Notes: generated by a model from the sequence alone, not told the origin. Positions 44,218 through 53,900 are shown, numbered from the stretch's first letter. The stretch: DNA of 64,000 nucleotides from Mycolicibacterium komossense (GCF_025822605.1 NZ_JACKTY010000004.1:72108-136107), one strand, 5' to 3'. Numbers and translations: made by a program.

Positions 44218-44266
44218 GATTTGGGCGTGTCCGCAACCGCTCAGCGGTCGCGAACACGCCCAAATC
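44218..44266. terminator. 24-bp inverted repeat at coaA end (repeat family member)
   Basis: Arms 44218-44241 and 44243-44266 match at 22 of 24 positions (the outer 13, GATTTGGGCGTGT, perfectly) with a one-base nominal loop. It starts one base after the coaA stop and ends four bases before the convergent gene's stop. It shares outer and inner sequence with the palindrome at 35401. Confidence 0.82.
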
Positions 44267-44270
44267 ATCG

Positions 44271-44678
44271 TTACGCGAGCCGCCGGACTCCGAGGTACTG
44301 CAGTTCCGCGAACACCGCGGTGTAAGCGGCGCAGCCCAGCATCACCGCCACCCCTGTCGCGGTCAGCGGGAAGACACCGGCGATGACGACAGCAACGGAA
44401 GCCAGCGTGCACACGATGTTGGCGACGATCACGCCGATACCGACAGTGCGCAACGCCGGCCGGGCGGCCAGCAGGTAGACGACGGCGCCGTAGAGCACGA
44501 ACGCCGCACCGAGCACATATGCGTGCATGGACGTGAGGCCGGTGACCGACGACACCGGGCCGGCGGCAGCGGCGATGACCAGGCCTCCGAGGCCGGTCAG
44601 CGTGGCGTCGAGCCGCATCGCGAAGCGCAGCAGCGAATCGGTGGAATCAGATAGCGGGCGGGTGCTGGTGGCGGTCAT
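44271..44678 (-). CDS. Four-helix membrane protein
   Basis: The 135-aa product has four hydrophobic segments (GLGGLVIAAAAGPVSSVTG; AYVLGAAFVLYGAVVYLLAA; TVGIGVIVANIVCTLASVAVVIAG; ATGVAVMLGCAAYTAVFAEL). ATG 44678 is chosen because AGGAG lies six bases upstream; the frame opens to 44723. No catalytic residue or family I can name is visible. Convergent with coaA. Confidence 0.7.
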   Translation of the reverse strand: MTATSTRPLSDSTDSLLRFAMRLDATLTGLGGLVIAAAAGPVSSVTGLTSMHAYVLGAAFVLYGAVVYLLAARPALRTVGIGVIVANIVCTLASVAVVIAGVFPLTATGVAVMLGCAAYTAVFAELQYLGVRRLA

Positions 44679-44790
44679 ATCGGCTCCTGTGGCGATCGGC
44701 GTGGTGAGTGTCCAGGTGGACAACTCCGACCCTGCTCAGAAGCCACTGCCAGATCGACACCAGTCGCTGCCACCTACTGCCAACCGCAGG

Positions 44791-46176
44791 TCAGCGCGCC
44801 TGCTCGGCCACCATCCGGCCGCCGCGCAGATCCGCGGCGATCAACCTGGCCGCCGCGTTCTGCCAGTTGTGCAGCGAACGTTGCGGTACCTCGGTGACGA
44901 ACCACTGCCAGGCCTGGCGGGCCGTCGGATCCAGCCCGGCGGCCGTCGCGTTCTGCGCGTAGGCGCGCACGCCGACGACATAGGGGAAGTAGAGCGCGTT
45001 GTAGTGCCGCCATTCCTCGGTGGTGCCGAAGCTGCCGCCATCGCGCGGTTTGAGCCGGGCGATCCGATCGGCCAGCAGCGCCTTCAGTTCGTTGGCCCGC
45101 TCGATGGGCTGATCGGGCACCCCGCGGGCCGCCAGCCGTTCATCGATCTCGGGCAGCGCGGTCAACGGACTCGCGACGAGCTTCGACAAATCGCCGTAAT
45201 GGCCGAGGGCGCGGCGGGTCAGCCGGACGAAGGCGTCGTCGTCGATGTCCTCGAGCGGATCGCCGGACCGTAGCGGCAGCGCGGCCTCGGTGCTGCGCAG
45301 CGCGGCCCGATCGGCGCGCAGTACCGGCGATCGGGAGAACGCCAACCGGTCCAGGACACCGGCCAGCGGATCGGCCAGGACGTTGATCGAGATGGCGACG
45401 GCCAGGCTGGTGAACACCAGCACGGTGACCACCGTCCGGCCCTCACCAGCAGGGATGAAGGTCAAACCGATCAGCGCCTGCCCGGCGAACAACACGGCTA
45501 CCAGCGCGGTGCCCACGAATGACCGCAGCATGTCGGCACGCAGCGCCTGACCCTCGTCGAAGGCGTCGGAGAGCGCGACCGCGACACCGAGCAGCAGCAC
45601 GTCGACACCCGTCGAGGCCAGCGCCAACCAGCTGGGCACCAGGCCCAGCGGAATGACCAGGATCGCGTTGCCGAGCGCGAAGAACAGGGTCGCGACGATC
45701 ACCACACCGGTCACCGGGCCGGGCCGGCCGGGACGCAGCTGTGGACGGGCCACGGCCCAGATCATCGCCCCGAGCGCGGAGAGTGAGATGACCGCGAACA
45801 GCACCCAGTGCCCGGCCCGCAACGGCCCGTCCACGCCACCAGCCATCGTCGCCCCGACACCGGCCAGCACCGCCACCGCCGCGACGACCATCACCTCGCC
45901 GACGCGGCTACGCCAGTGATCGCAGGGGCGGGCCAGTTCGAGCAGCACCGCGAACCAGGCCACTCCGGGGACGGCCACCAGATAGATCTCGATCGTGCCG
46001 AGTAGTTCGGCGTGTGCCGTCGCGGTCAGCCGCACCGCGTCCAGCACGACGACGAGGGCAAAACTGCCGAGGCCCAAGGCGGCCAGCGCGAGCACCGGTT
46101 TACGCGGATCGCGGGCCAGCAGATAGAGGCCCAGCCACCAGCTCAGAGCGAACACCACAGCTGAGAGCGCAGCCAT
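44791..46176 (-). CDS. Membrane protein with C-terminal cytoplasmic helical domain
   Basis: The 461-aa product has about eight membrane helices in residues 1-270 (for example SAVVFALSWWLGLYLLA, FALVVVLDAVRL, VPGVAWFAVLLEL, FVGTALVAVLFAGQALIG, LVFTSLAVAISINVLA) and a soluble C-terminal part rich in helices with a conserved-looking EWRHYNALYFPYVVGVRAY and RQAWQWFVTEVPQRSLHNWQNAAARLIA. The N-terminal topology is like histidine-kinase sensor or 7TM receptors, but no kinase, cyclase or HTH motif follows. I do not recognise the family. Possibly a signalling or transport accessory protein. Confidence 0.65.
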   Translation of the reverse strand: MAALSAVVFALSWWLGLYLLARDPRKPVLALAALGLGSFALVVVLDAVRLTATAHAELLGTIEIYLVAVPGVAWFAVLLELARPCDHWRSRVGEVMVVAAVAVLAGVGATMAGGVDGPLRAGHWVLFAVISLSALGAMIWAVARPQLRPGRPGPVTGVVIVATLFFALGNAILVIPLGLVPSWLALASTGVDVLLLGVAVALSDAFDEGQALRADMLRSFVGTALVAVLFAGQALIGLTFIPAGEGRTVVTVLVFTSLAVAISINVLADPLAGVLDRLAFSRSPVLRADRAALRSTEAALPLRSGDPLEDIDDDAFVRLTRRALGHYGDLSKLVASPLTALPEIDERLAARGVPDQPIERANELKALLADRIARLKPRDGGSFGTTEEWRHYNALYFPYVVGVRAYAQNATAAGLDPTARQAWQWFVTEVPQRSLHNWQNAAARLIAADLRGGRMVAEQAR

Positions 46177-46209
46177 GGTCTCAGTGTGGCAGAAGGCTGT
46201 GCCGGGCAG

Positions 46210-46998
46210 CTAGGCGCCGAAGCGACGGTGTCGCTGGGTGTAATCACGCAGCGCACGCAGGAAGTCGACGCGCCGGAAGGCGGGCCAGTGTGCCTCGGTG
46301 AACCACATCTCCGAATAGGCGCTCTGCCACAGCAGAAACCCGGACAGCCGCTGCTCACCGGAGGTCCGGATGACCAGATCGGGGTCGGGCTGGCCCGAGG
46401 TGTACAGATTTTCGGAGATGGCGTCGACGGTGACGGCTTCCACCAGTTGGTCGGGCGTCGCGCCGTTGGCCATTTCCTTGGACAGCAGCGCCCGCACGGC
46501 GTCGACGATCTCCTGCCGGCCGCCGTAACCGACGGCGACGTTGACGTGGAAGCCGCCGTTGGGGACGGTGTTCTCGACGGCTTCGCGCAGGCGCCGCGCC
46601 GGTTCTTCGCCGAGCAGTTCCAGGTCGCCGACGGTCCGCACGCTCCAGTGGTTGGCCGGCGCGCAGATCTCTTCGACGACGTTGGTGATGATCTCGATCA
46701 GTGCGGCGAGCTCGTCGGGATCGCGTTGCAAATTCTCGGTGGACAACAGGTAGACGGTGGTCATCTCGATGCCGGCTTCTTGGCACCAGCGCAGCATTTC
46801 GGCGATCTTCGCCGCACCCATCAGATAGCCGTAACTCACGTCGTCGTACCCGGCATCGCGGGCCCAACGGCGATTTCCGTCACATAAAACAGCGATATGA
46901 CGGGGTAGTTGTGACTTGGATTGCAGGAGCTCCTGGCGTAACCGCATTTCGTAGATCCGGTACACCGGATCCTTCAACCGCGGGGGAATGAGCTCCAC
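46210..46998 (-). CDS. Short-chain Z-isoprenyl diphosphate synthase
   Basis: The 262-aa product equals Rv1086 in length and sequence type: [22 protein letters not shown] (catalytic Asp and substrate site), [36 protein letters not shown] and [28 protein letters not shown]. Rv1086 makes Z,E-farnesyl diphosphate, a precursor of decaprenyl phosphate used in arabinogalactan and peptidoglycan assembly. GTG 46998 is chosen because [14 protein letters not shown] aligns with the family start. Confidence 0.96.
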   Translation of the reverse strand: MELIPPRLKDPVYRIYEMRLRQELLQSKSQLPRHIAVLCDGNRRWARDAGYDDVSYGYLMGAAKIAEMLRWCQEAGIEMTTVYLLSTENLQRDPDELAALIEIITNVVEEICAPANHWSVRTVGDLELLGEEPARRLREAVENTVPNGGFHVNVAVGYGGRQEIVDAVRALLSKEMANGATPDQLVEAVTVDAISENLYTSGQPDPDLVIRTSGEQRLSGFLLWQSAYSEMWFTEAHWPAFRRVDFLRALRDYTQRHRRFGA

Positions 46999-47071
46999 GA
47001 AAATCAAGACTACTGTGGCATTCGGAATGCTCGGACAAACCGGCACTGCCGATCTGGGCAATGGAGGTGCT

Positions 47072-47815
47072 ATGTCTTCGCCACTTGATACAGACGACTC
47101 CCGCGAGACGACCTCACCACATCTCGGGGAGGCCGAGGACTTTCCCGACGCCGTCGCCGACGGGGTCGCAGAGTTCTTCGGCCGACCGCGGTTACGGGGC
47201 TGGATCCACGTCTATTCGGCCGGAGTGGCCGCCATCGCCGGCGCCGCGCTGGTGTCGGTGTCCTGGGCTGTCGACTCCACCCGGGCCGGCCTGGCGACGC
47301 TGCTCTACACCGCGACCATCGTCGCCATGTTCACCGTCAGCGCCGTCTATCACCGGGTGACCTGGAAGTCGCCGGACGCCCGCAAGTGGATGAAGCGCCT
47401 CGATCACTCGATGATCTTCGTGTTCATAGCGGGCAGTTACACGCCGTTCGCACTGCTGGCGTTACCGCAGCACAGCGGCTGGCTGCTGTTCTGGATGGTC
47501 TGGGGCGGGGCCGCCGCCGGGGTGACGCTCAAGATGTTCTGGCCGTCGGCGCCTCGCTGGGTGGGCGTCCCGCTGTATCTGCTGTTGGGCTGGCTAGCGG
47601 TGGGATTCGCGGTGCCGATCACCGAGGGCGCCGGCGTCGCCGCGATGGTCCTGCTCGCCGTCGGTGGCGCGCTGTACAGCGTCGGCGGCATCTTCTACGC
47701 GCTGAAGTGGCCCAACCCGTGGCCGCGGACGTTCGGTCACCACGAGTTCTTCCACGCGTGCACGGCGGTCGCCGCCACCTGCCACTACATCGCGATGTGG
47801 TTCGCGGTCTTCTGA
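47072..47815 (+). CDS. Hemolysin III / PAQR-family membrane protein
   Basis: The 247-aa product (Rv1085c) has seven membrane helices and the metal-type residues of the HlyIII/PAQR family: SAVYHRVTW (His), [19 protein letters not shown] (DHS) and [22 protein letters not shown] (His triad near the end). Start 47072 is fixed by GGAGG four bases upstream. The role is unknown; eukaryotic relatives include adiponectin receptors with ceramidase activity. Divergent from the Z-prenyl synthase. Confidence 0.9.
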   Translation: MSSPLDTDDSRETTSPHLGEAEDFPDAVADGVAEFFGRPRLRGWIHVYSAGVAAIAGAALVSVSWAVDSTRAGLATLLYTATIVAMFTVSAVYHRVTWKSPDARKWMKRLDHSMIFVFIAGSYTPFALLALPQHSGWLLFWMVWGGAAAGVTLKMFWPSAPRWVGVPLYLLLGWLAVGFAVPITEGAGVAAMVLLAVGGALYSVGGIFYALKWPNPWPRTFGHHEFFHACTAVAATCHYIAMWFAVF

Positions 47816-47819
47816 CTCG

Positions 47820-48188
47820 CTAGAGCATCGTCATGTCGGCGGGTGACCAGTAGGCCTTCATCGACGTGATCTTGCCTTCCGAATCGAACACCATCGTCTC
47901 GATGGGTTCGACCCGCATCTTGGTCTCGCCCGCGTTGATGGTGATGGCGAAGAGGAAAGCGGCTTCGTGACCGCCGGTGCGCAGCTGTAACAGCTCGGTC
48001 GAGATCTGCGCACCCAATATCGCCTGGTAGAAGCCGGCGATCGCAGTCCTGCCGATGTGCACCTCGCCGCCGCCGACGGGATCCTCCAGCGTGGCGTCCT
48101 CGGCGTAGAGCGCGGCAACATCGTCCACGTTTCCGGAAGCCACAGTGTCCAGGTAGCGCTTGACGATTTCGCCTGGGTCGACAGTCAT
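47820..48188 (-). CDS. Ketosteroid-isomerase-like protein (NTF2 fold)
   Basis: The 122-aa product aligns along its whole length with delta5-3-ketosteroid isomerase as I recall it: IVKRYLDTVASGNVDDVAALYAEDATLEDPVGGGEV matches the region of Tyr14 and catalytic Asp38 (EDPVG); HEAAFLFAITIN and VEPIETMVFDSEGKITSMKAYW follow. Tyr14 and Asp38 equivalents are present; Asp99 is Glu (PIET for PIDH). It could move the 5-ene double bond to 4-ene in 3-ketosteroids. ATG 48188 gives the expected N-terminus. Ends five bases from the convergent HlyIII gene. Confidence 0.8.
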   Translation of the reverse strand: MTVDPGEIVKRYLDTVASGNVDDVAALYAEDATLEDPVGGGEVHIGRTAIAGFYQAILGAQISTELLQLRTGGHEAAFLFAITINAGETKMRVEPIETMVFDSEGKITSMKAYWSPADMTML

Positions 48189-48198
48189 GTGCGGCACG

Positions 48199-50190
48199 CT
48201 ACACGGGGACACCCAGGGCGGCAGCGAGTTCCGGCACGCCGGTGACGGGCAAGTCGCACACCCGGCCGTGGCAGACATACGCCGCATCGGCGCCGCGCAC
48301 CCGGTCACGCCCGGTCAGGAGTTCAGACGAGTCGACGGCTCCCCCGACGACGATCGCGCCGCCAGGCGCCAGCCTGCGGGCGGCGGCCAGTAGCGGCGAG
48401 GCGGCCGGGTCGCAGGCCACGGCGATCTGAAGTGGCCCGCGCACCGCCGCCTCGGCGACGGCAAGCCAATGCCCGGCGGAGCGGGCCGCCCGCGCCAGGA
48501 GAGGCGAATGTGCCAGCACGGTGTCGGCCGCGGCCTCGCCGTATCGCCCGGCGCGCTCCGGTCCGACCAGGTGGGCCGCGGTCAACAGCGCTTCGGCGAT
48601 CGATGACGCGCCCGACGGCGTCGCGCCGTCGAGCGGGTCCGCCGGGCGGATCATCAGCTGTTCGGCGTCGTCGGCGCTGTCGAACCACTGCCCGGGCCGA
48701 TCGGGGTGGGCGAAATGAGCCAGCGCGGTGTCGAGCAGTCCGACCGCAGCGTCGAGCAAGCCGTTGTCGGCAGTGAGCTGATAGAGCGTCAACAACCCGG
48801 TCGCCAGCGTCGCGTGGTCTTCCAGGATTGCCGCACTGTCGCCGACCCGTCCGCCGAGGCTGGCGCGTCGCAGTCGTCCGTCGACGAGGTGCAGCTGCAG
48901 CAGCGCGGTCGCGCAGCGTCGCGCGGCGGCCACCAGGTCGGCCCGGCCCAGCGCGACGGCGGCCTCGCACAGGGCGGTGATGGCCAGACCATTCCAGGCG
49001 GTGACGACCTTGTCGTCGCGGCCCGGCTGCACCCGCTCGCTTCGCGCAGCCAACAGCGTGGCGGACACTCGCGCCAACCGGGCGGTGTCGCTCGGATCGT
49101 TTCGCAGCTGCAGCACGGATTCGCCGTCTTCGAAGGTGCCCGCCGCGGTCACGGTGAAAACCTTTGCGGCCCAATCACCGTCGTCGTCACCCAGCGCCGC
49201 ACGCAGCTGCTGCGGCGTCCACACGTAGGTCGACCCTTCCCGACCGTCGGCATCAGCGTCCAGCGACGAGGTGAACATGTCGCCGTCGGCCAGATCGCGC
49301 AGCAGGAAGTCGGCGGTCTGTCCGGCGACCCGGGCCGCCAACTCGCCACCGCCGCAGCGGGCCCAATGCGCATACACCCGTAACAGCAACGCGTTGTCGT
49401 ACAGCATCTTCTCGAAATGCGGTACCACCCAGGTGTTGTCGACGCTATAGCGGGCGAAGCCGCCGGCGAGTTGATCGTGAATCCCGCCGCGGGCCATTGC
49501 CGTGCACGTGCGATCCACGGCGGCGCGCACCTCAGCCGAACCGGTGCGCTCATAGTCGCGCAACAGCGCTTCCAACAGCGCCGAGGGCGGGAATTTCGGG
49601 GGCCGGCCGAACCCGCCCGCCGCGGTGTCCTGGTCGGCCAACGCCGACGCGGCGGCGTGGTCACAGAGTTCGGCCGATACCGGCGGGCCCCCGCCCGGGA
49701 GTCCGGATGCCATTGCGCGCAGCTCGCCGGCGATCTCGCCAGAGGCCTTCTCGACCTCGTCACGACGGTCCCGCCAGGTGTCTGTGACCGCTGAAAGCAA
49801 TTCGAGGAAGCTGTTTTTCGGGTAGTAGGTACCGCAGAAGAATGGCCGGCCATCGGGAGTGAGGAAGCACGTCATCGGCCACCCGCCCTGCCCGGTCATC
49901 GCGACGGTGGCGTTCATGTAGACGGCGTCGAGATCGGGCCGCTCCTCGCGGTCGACCTTGATACAGACGAAATTGGAGTTGGTAATCGCTGCCACTTCCG
50001 CGGATTCGAACGATTCGTGCGCCATCACGTGACACCAGTGACACGCCGCGTACCCGATCGACAACAGGATGGGCACGTCGCGGCGCGCAGCCTCGGCGAG
50101 CGCCTCGGCCGACCACTGCACCCAGTGCACCGGGTTGTCGGCGTGCTGGCGCAGGTAGGGGCTGGTGGCCTCCCCGAGCTGGTTAGCCAC
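48199..50190 (-). CDS. Thioredoxin-domain DUF255 protein
   Basis: The 663-aa product (Rv1084) has an N-terminal thioredoxin-like domain, NQLGEATSPYLRQHADNPVHWVQW and YAACHWCHVMAHESF (CxxC), then a six-hairpin glycosidase-like helical domain (residues about 190-620; GGIHDQLAGGFARYSVDNTWVVPHFEKMLYDNALL). The spermatogenesis-associated-20 family has no settled function; thiol-redox chaperone or epimerase-like activity are options. GTG 50190 follows the family start and overlaps the upstream membrane gene by 8 bp, so they are coupled. Confidence 0.93.
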   Translation of the reverse strand: MANQLGEATSPYLRQHADNPVHWVQWSAEALAEAARRDVPILLSIGYAACHWCHVMAHESFESAEVAAITNSNFVCIKVDREERPDLDAVYMNATVAMTGQGGWPMTCFLTPDGRPFFCGTYYPKNSFLELLSAVTDTWRDRRDEVEKASGEIAGELRAMASGLPGGGPPVSAELCDHAAASALADQDTAAGGFGRPPKFPPSALLEALLRDYERTGSAEVRAAVDRTCTAMARGGIHDQLAGGFARYSVDNTWVVPHFEKMLYDNALLLRVYAHWARCGGGELAARVAGQTADFLLRDLADGDMFTSSLDADADGREGSTYVWTPQQLRAALGDDDGDWAAKVFTVTAAGTFEDGESVLQLRNDPSDTARLARVSATLLAARSERVQPGRDDKVVTAWNGLAITALCEAAVALGRADLVAAARRCATALLQLHLVDGRLRRASLGGRVGDSAAILEDHATLATGLLTLYQLTADNGLLDAAVGLLDTALAHFAHPDRPGQWFDSADDAEQLMIRPADPLDGATPSGASSIAEALLTAAHLVGPERAGRYGEAAADTVLAHSPLLARAARSAGHWLAVAEAAVRGPLQIAVACDPAASPLLAAARRLAPGGAIVVGGAVDSSELLTGRDRVRGADAAYVCHGRVCDLPVTGVPELAAALGVPV

Positions 50191-50464
50191 TCGGCTCGCG
50201 GGGCCCGCCGCCGGACTCGGAGGAGGTTTCCGACGGATCGACGTGTGCAGTCCCATCGACGGCGCCGTCCATGGTGCCGTCGTCGACGGCTTGGTCGGGC
50301 TCGGGGTGATCAGGGTCGAAGGACTCCGGCAGCTTCTTGAGCTGCTTGTTCATCGACCAGACGAGAAAGACGGTCCCGATGAACAGCAAGATGACGATGA
50401 CCAGTCCAAACGGGCTGGCCTTACCGAAATCGGGCCCGGTGTTCTTCGGGGTGTCATCGGCCAT
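50183..50464 (-). CDS. Small single-pass membrane protein (Rv1083-like)
   Basis: The 93-aa product has one membrane helix (PFGLVIVILLFIGTVFLVWSM, residues about 17-37), a following basic stretch (NKQLKKLPESFDPDHPEPDQ) and an acidic disordered tail. ATG 50464 (MADDTPKNTGPDFGKAS) is chosen. It lies between mca and the thioredoxin-domain gene and overlaps the latter, as Rv1083 does. It may anchor or assist its partner; no function is known. Confidence 0.85.
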   Translation of the reverse strand: MADDTPKNTGPDFGKASPFGLVIVILLFIGTVFLVWSMNKQLKKLPESFDPDHPEPDQAVDDGTMDGAVDGTAHVDPSETSSESGGGPREPSG

Positions 50465-50505
50465 GATGCGCACGGCCACCGCCCATGGGGCGGACGACGC
50501 GCCGA

Positions 50506-51372
50506 TCACCGTTCGATCCCGACGAAGAGGTCGGTCTCCGGCAGCGAGATAGGAACCCGCGACCGCGCCAACTCATACTCCTCGGTCGGCCACAACCGCT
50601 TCTGCCATTCCATCGGCGTGCTGAAGAAGAAACTGGTCGGGTCGATCTGGGTGGCATGCGCCATCAGGGCATCGTCGCGCTGCTGGAAGTAGTCGGAACA
50701 CTCGATGCTGGTCGTGATCCGCGACGCCACGACGTCGAGCTCGGGATCCCAATCCTTGAGCCACTTCTCGTACGGGCCGGTCTGACCGTTCTTGGCGAAT
50801 TCGTCTTGGAAAGACTGCATGCGTTTCCGCAGGAACCCGTGGTTGTAGTACAGCTTGGAGACCGACCACGGCGCTCCGGCATCGGGGAAAAGACGGTAAT
50901 CGCCGGCCGCCTCGTACGCGGCCACCGAAACCTGGTGGCAGCGAATGTGATCGGGATGCGGATAGCCGCCGTTCTCGTCGTAGGTGGTCATCACGTGCGG
51001 CCGGAACCTCCGGATCTCCCGCACCAGCCGCTCGGTGGATTCCTCCAACGGGACCAGCGCAAAACAGCCTTCGGGCAGCGGCGGCAGTGGGTCACCCTCG
51101 GGCAGGCCGGAGTCCACGAAGCCCAGCCAGGTGTGCTGGACGCCGAGGATCTCGGCTGCCCGCGCCATCTCGTCGCGCCGGATCTCGGCGATGCGCCCGT
51201 GTACGTCGGGCAGGTCCATCGCCGGGTTGAGAATGTCGCCGCGTTCGCCGCCGGTGAGCGACACCACCAGCACTTGATGGCCCTCCGCGGCATATTTGGC
51301 CATCGTTGCCGCACCCTTGCTGGATTCGTCGTCCGGGTGGGCATGCACCGCCATCAACCGCAGTTCGGTCAC
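50506..51372 (-). CDS. mca: Mycothiol S-conjugate amidase
   Basis: The 288-aa product equals M. tuberculosis Mca (Rv1082) in length. [22 protein letters not shown] carries the zinc ligands [23 protein letters not shown] carries the third ligand and catalytic residues. It cleaves mycothiol-toxin conjugates to mercapturic acids for export and thus detoxifies electrophiles and some antibiotics. GTG 51372 gives the family N-terminus (MTELRLM); a longer frame to 51441 has no support. First gene of the mca-Rv1083-Rv1084 operon. Confidence 0.98.
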   Translation of the reverse strand: MTELRLMAVHAHPDDESSKGAATMAKYAAEGHQVLVVSLTGGERGDILNPAMDLPDVHGRIAEIRRDEMARAAEILGVQHTWLGFVDSGLPEGDPLPPLPEGCFALVPLEESTERLVREIRRFRPHVMTTYDENGGYPHPDHIRCHQVSVAAYEAAGDYRLFPDAGAPWSVSKLYYNHGFLRKRMQSFQDEFAKNGQTGPYEKWLKDWDPELDVVASRITTSIECSDYFQQRDDALMAHATQIDPTSFFFSTPMEWQKRLWPTEEYELARSRVPISLPETDLFVGIER

Positions 51373-51494
51373 CGTCCGCCTTCGCTTCACTGTCCACTGG
51401 CTGGTCCAGAGAGTCACCAGTCCCTGGTCTAATAGTTCCATCCCCGCGGTCGGGACTCGATACCCGATCCCTGACCAGAGACAAACCCCACACC

Positions 51495-51920
51495 ATGGCC
51501 GAAGATTCCCTGCTCCGACCCGAGGCCCGCTATGGGCGGCAGAAGCTACCGCGCCGCGGGCTCATCATCGCCCTTACGGTGCTCGCCGTCGCGGCAGGCA
51601 CCGTCGTGGCGGTCGTCGGCTATCAGCGGCTCGGCACCTCCGACGTGGAGGGCAAACTCGGCGGGTACCAGCTGGTCGACGACCAGACCGTGAATGTGAC
51701 CATCAGCGTCACCCGGGCCGACCCGTCGCGCGCGGTTTCCTGCATCATGCGGGCCCGCTCCAAGGACGGGAGCGAGACAGGCAGGCGGGAAGTGCTGGTC
51801 CCACCGTCGGACCAGACCACGGTGCAGGTGACCGCGGCGGTGAAAACCAGCCGACCGCCCGTCATCGGTGATGTCTACGGCTGCGGCACCGATGTCCCGG
51901 CGTACCTGACGGCGCCCTAG
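51495..51920 (+). CDS. DUF4307 membrane protein
   Basis: The 141-aa product (Rv1081c position) has a cytoplasmic start ([21 protein letters not shown]), one membrane helix ([22 protein letters not shown]) and an extracytoplasmic DUF4307 domain with two cysteines ([11 protein letters not shown] and [11 protein letters not shown]). It is divergent from mca and precedes greA. Function unknown. Confidence 0.88.
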   Translation: MAEDSLLRPEARYGRQKLPRRGLIIALTVLAVAAGTVVAVVGYQRLGTSDVEGKLGGYQLVDDQTVNVTISVTRADPSRAVSCIMRARSKDGSETGRREVLVPPSDQTTVQVTAAVKTSRPPVIGDVYGCGTDVPAYLTAP

Positions 51921-51993
51921 GACGGGCCCCGCAGGGGAACACACAACAAACTCCCAACTGCGGAATTGTGAAAATCCGCCGACGCTCCGGTGG

Positions 51994-52033
51994 TACTATC
52001 GGTGGATACACGGTCCTTGCTGGGACCGTGTAT
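51994..52033 (+). promoter_or_regulatory. greA promoter with 5' leader hairpin
   Basis: TACTAT at 51994-51999 is a -10 element; the predicted start is near 52006. Exactly there begins a perfect 11-bp stem, ATACACGGTCC (52006-52016) with GGACCGTGTAT (52023-52033), loop TTGCTG. The message would thus begin with a stable hairpin and have a leader of about 167 bases, long enough for control of greA by attenuation or RNA stability. Confidence 0.6.
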
Positions 52034-52172
52034 TGCTTCTTTAGCTGCCCGGATAGCCGCGGCCCTGAGATGGCAATACACAGGGGGCCTTCCCCGGCAT
52101 GCTCCCGGCACAGACGACAACTGACTGCCAACGCGAACATCGCGGACCAACAACATGGAGGAGCGCGAGGAG

Positions 52173-52667
52173 ATGACTGATACCCAGGTGACCTGGCTGA
52201 CGCAGGAGGCTCACGACCGCCTCAAGGCCGAGCTCGATCAGCTGATCGCGAACCGGCCCGTCATCGCCGCGGAGATCAACGACCGCCGCGAAGAGGGCGA
52301 TCTGCGCGAGAACGGTGGTTACCACGCCGCCCGCGAAGAGCAGGGCCAGCAGGAAGGGCGCATCCGTCAGCTGCAGGAACTTCTCAACAACGCCAAGGTC
52401 GGCGAGGCGCCCAAGCAGTCCGGCGTCGCGTTGCCCGGCTCGGTGGTCAAGGTCTACTACGACGGCGACGAGTCCGATACCGAGACGTTCCTGATCGGTA
52501 CCCGCCAGGAGGGCGTCAGCGACGGCAAGCTCGAGGTCTACTCCCCGAGTTCACCGTTGGGCGGCGCACTGCTCGACGCCAAGGTCGGCGAGACGCGCAC
52601 CTACACCGTGCCCAACGGCAACACGGTCAAGGTCACGCTGATCAGCGCTGAGCCCTACCACGCCTGA
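52173..52667 (+). CDS. greA: Transcription elongation factor GreA
   Basis: The 164-aa product is nearly identical to recalled mycobacterial GreA (Rv1080c): [21 protein letters not shown], coiled coil with the acidic tip [19 protein letters not shown], and the FKBP-like C-terminal domain ([18 protein letters not shown]). It rescues backtracked RNA polymerase by stimulating transcript cleavage. ATG 52173 is used; an upstream ATG (52155) has no homology. It has a long structured leader and ends at the metB stop. Confidence 0.98.
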   Translation: MTDTQVTWLTQEAHDRLKAELDQLIANRPVIAAEINDRREEGDLRENGGYHAAREEQGQQEGRIRQLQELLNNAKVGEAPKQSGVALPGSVVKVYYDGDESDTETFLIGTRQEGVSDGKLEVYSPSSPLGGALLDAKVGETRTYTVPNGNTVKVTLISAEPYHA

Positions 52668-53900
52668 TCAGTTCTGCAGCGCCTGCTCCAGATCGCCGAT
52701 CAGGTCCGCGACGTCTTCGATACCGACCGACAAGCGGACCAGATCGGCGGGCACTTCAAGCTGGGATCCGGCTGTCGAGGCGTGAGTCATCGCACCCGGG
52801 TGTTCGATCAGTGACTCCACCCCGCCAAGCGACTCGGCGAGGATGAAGATCTCCGTCTTGGCGCACAGTTCACGCGCCGCGGCGATACCACCCTTCATCC
52901 GCACCGAGATCATGCCGCCGAAACCACTCATCTGCGCCGCAGCGACGGCGTGGCCGGGATGGTCCGGCAGACCTGGATACAGGACGGTGGACACCGCGGG
53001 GTGCTCGGCCAGGAAAGCCGCTACCGCAGAAGCGTTTTCGCTGTGCCGAGCCATGCGCAGCACCAACGTCTTCAGTCCGCGCATCGTCAGGTAGGCGTCG
53101 AAAGGCCCCGGCACCGCACCCGCGCCGTTCTGCAGGAAGGCGAACGCGGCGTCGAGCTCTTCGTCGTCGGTGACCAGCGCGCCGCCGACGACGTCGGAGT
53201 GTCCGCCGATGTACTTGGTGGTCGAGTGCAGCACGATATCGGCCCCGAGCGCCAGCGGCTGCTGCAGAGCAGGTGAGGCAAAAGTGTTGTCCACCAAGAC
53301 CTTTGCGCCGTGGCGCGCGCCGATCTCCGAGATACCCGCGATATCGGCGATCGACAACAACGGGTTGGTCGGTGTCTCCACCCAGATCAGCTTGGTCTGG
53401 GGGGTCAGTGCCCCTCGGACGGCGTCGAGATCCGACAGCCCGACCGGTGTGTGCGTGATCCCCCACTGCGTGAACACCTTGTCGATCAGGCGGAAGGTAC
53501 CGCCGTAGGCATCGTCGGGAATGACGACGTGATCGCCTGGACGCAGCACCGCACGCAGCGTGCAGTCGGTGGCGGCCATGCCCGAACTGAATGCGCGCCC
53601 GTAGGTGCCCCCCTCGACCGCGGCCAGCGACGCCTCAAGCGCCGCCCTGGTGGGATTTCCGGTACGGGCGTATTCGAATCCGCCGCGCAGCCCGCCGACG
53701 CCGTCCTGGGCGAAGGTCGAACTGGCGTAGATGGGAGCGTTGACCGCACCCGTTGCCGGGTCTGGTCGGTAGCCGGCGTGGATGGCCCTCGTCGCAAGCC
53801 CCATGCTGCGGTGTGAGTCGGCGTGGCCAGTGCGCCGCTTCTCCTCATCGCTCGTGCCTCGCTCTGCATCGGCGCCGGCGCGACTCTTCTGCTCACTCAT
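52668..53900 (-). CDS. metB: Cystathionine gamma-synthase
   Basis: The 410-aa product (Rv1079) is a PLP enzyme of the Cys/Met metabolism family: YASSTFAQDG, YARTGNPTRAALE, FSSGMAATDC, HSTTKYIGGHSDVVGG (PLP lysine) and the final SVGIEDVADLIGDLEQAL. In mycobacteria it makes cystathionine from O-acyl-homoserine and takes part with cbs in sulfur traffic between Cys and Met. It has about 20 more N-terminal residues than the M. tuberculosis protein (basic, Ser/Asp-rich); a later start is possible but none is clearly better. Confidence 0.95.
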   Translation of the reverse strand: MSEQKSRAGADAERGTSDEEKRRTGHADSHRSMGLATRAIHAGYRPDPATGAVNAPIYASSTFAQDGVGGLRGGFEYARTGNPTRAALEASLAAVEGGTYGRAFSSGMAATDCTLRAVLRPGDHVVIPDDAYGGTFRLIDKVFTQWGITHTPVGLSDLDAVRGALTPQTKLIWVETPTNPLLSIADIAGISEIGARHGAKVLVDNTFASPALQQPLALGADIVLHSTTKYIGGHSDVVGGALVTDDEELDAAFAFLQNGAGAVPGPFDAYLTMRGLKTLVLRMARHSENASAVAAFLAEHPAVSTVLYPGLPDHPGHAVAAAQMSGFGGMISVRMKGGIAAARELCAKTEIFILAESLGGVESLIEHPGAMTHASTAGSQLEVPADLVRLSVGIEDVADLIGDLEQALQN

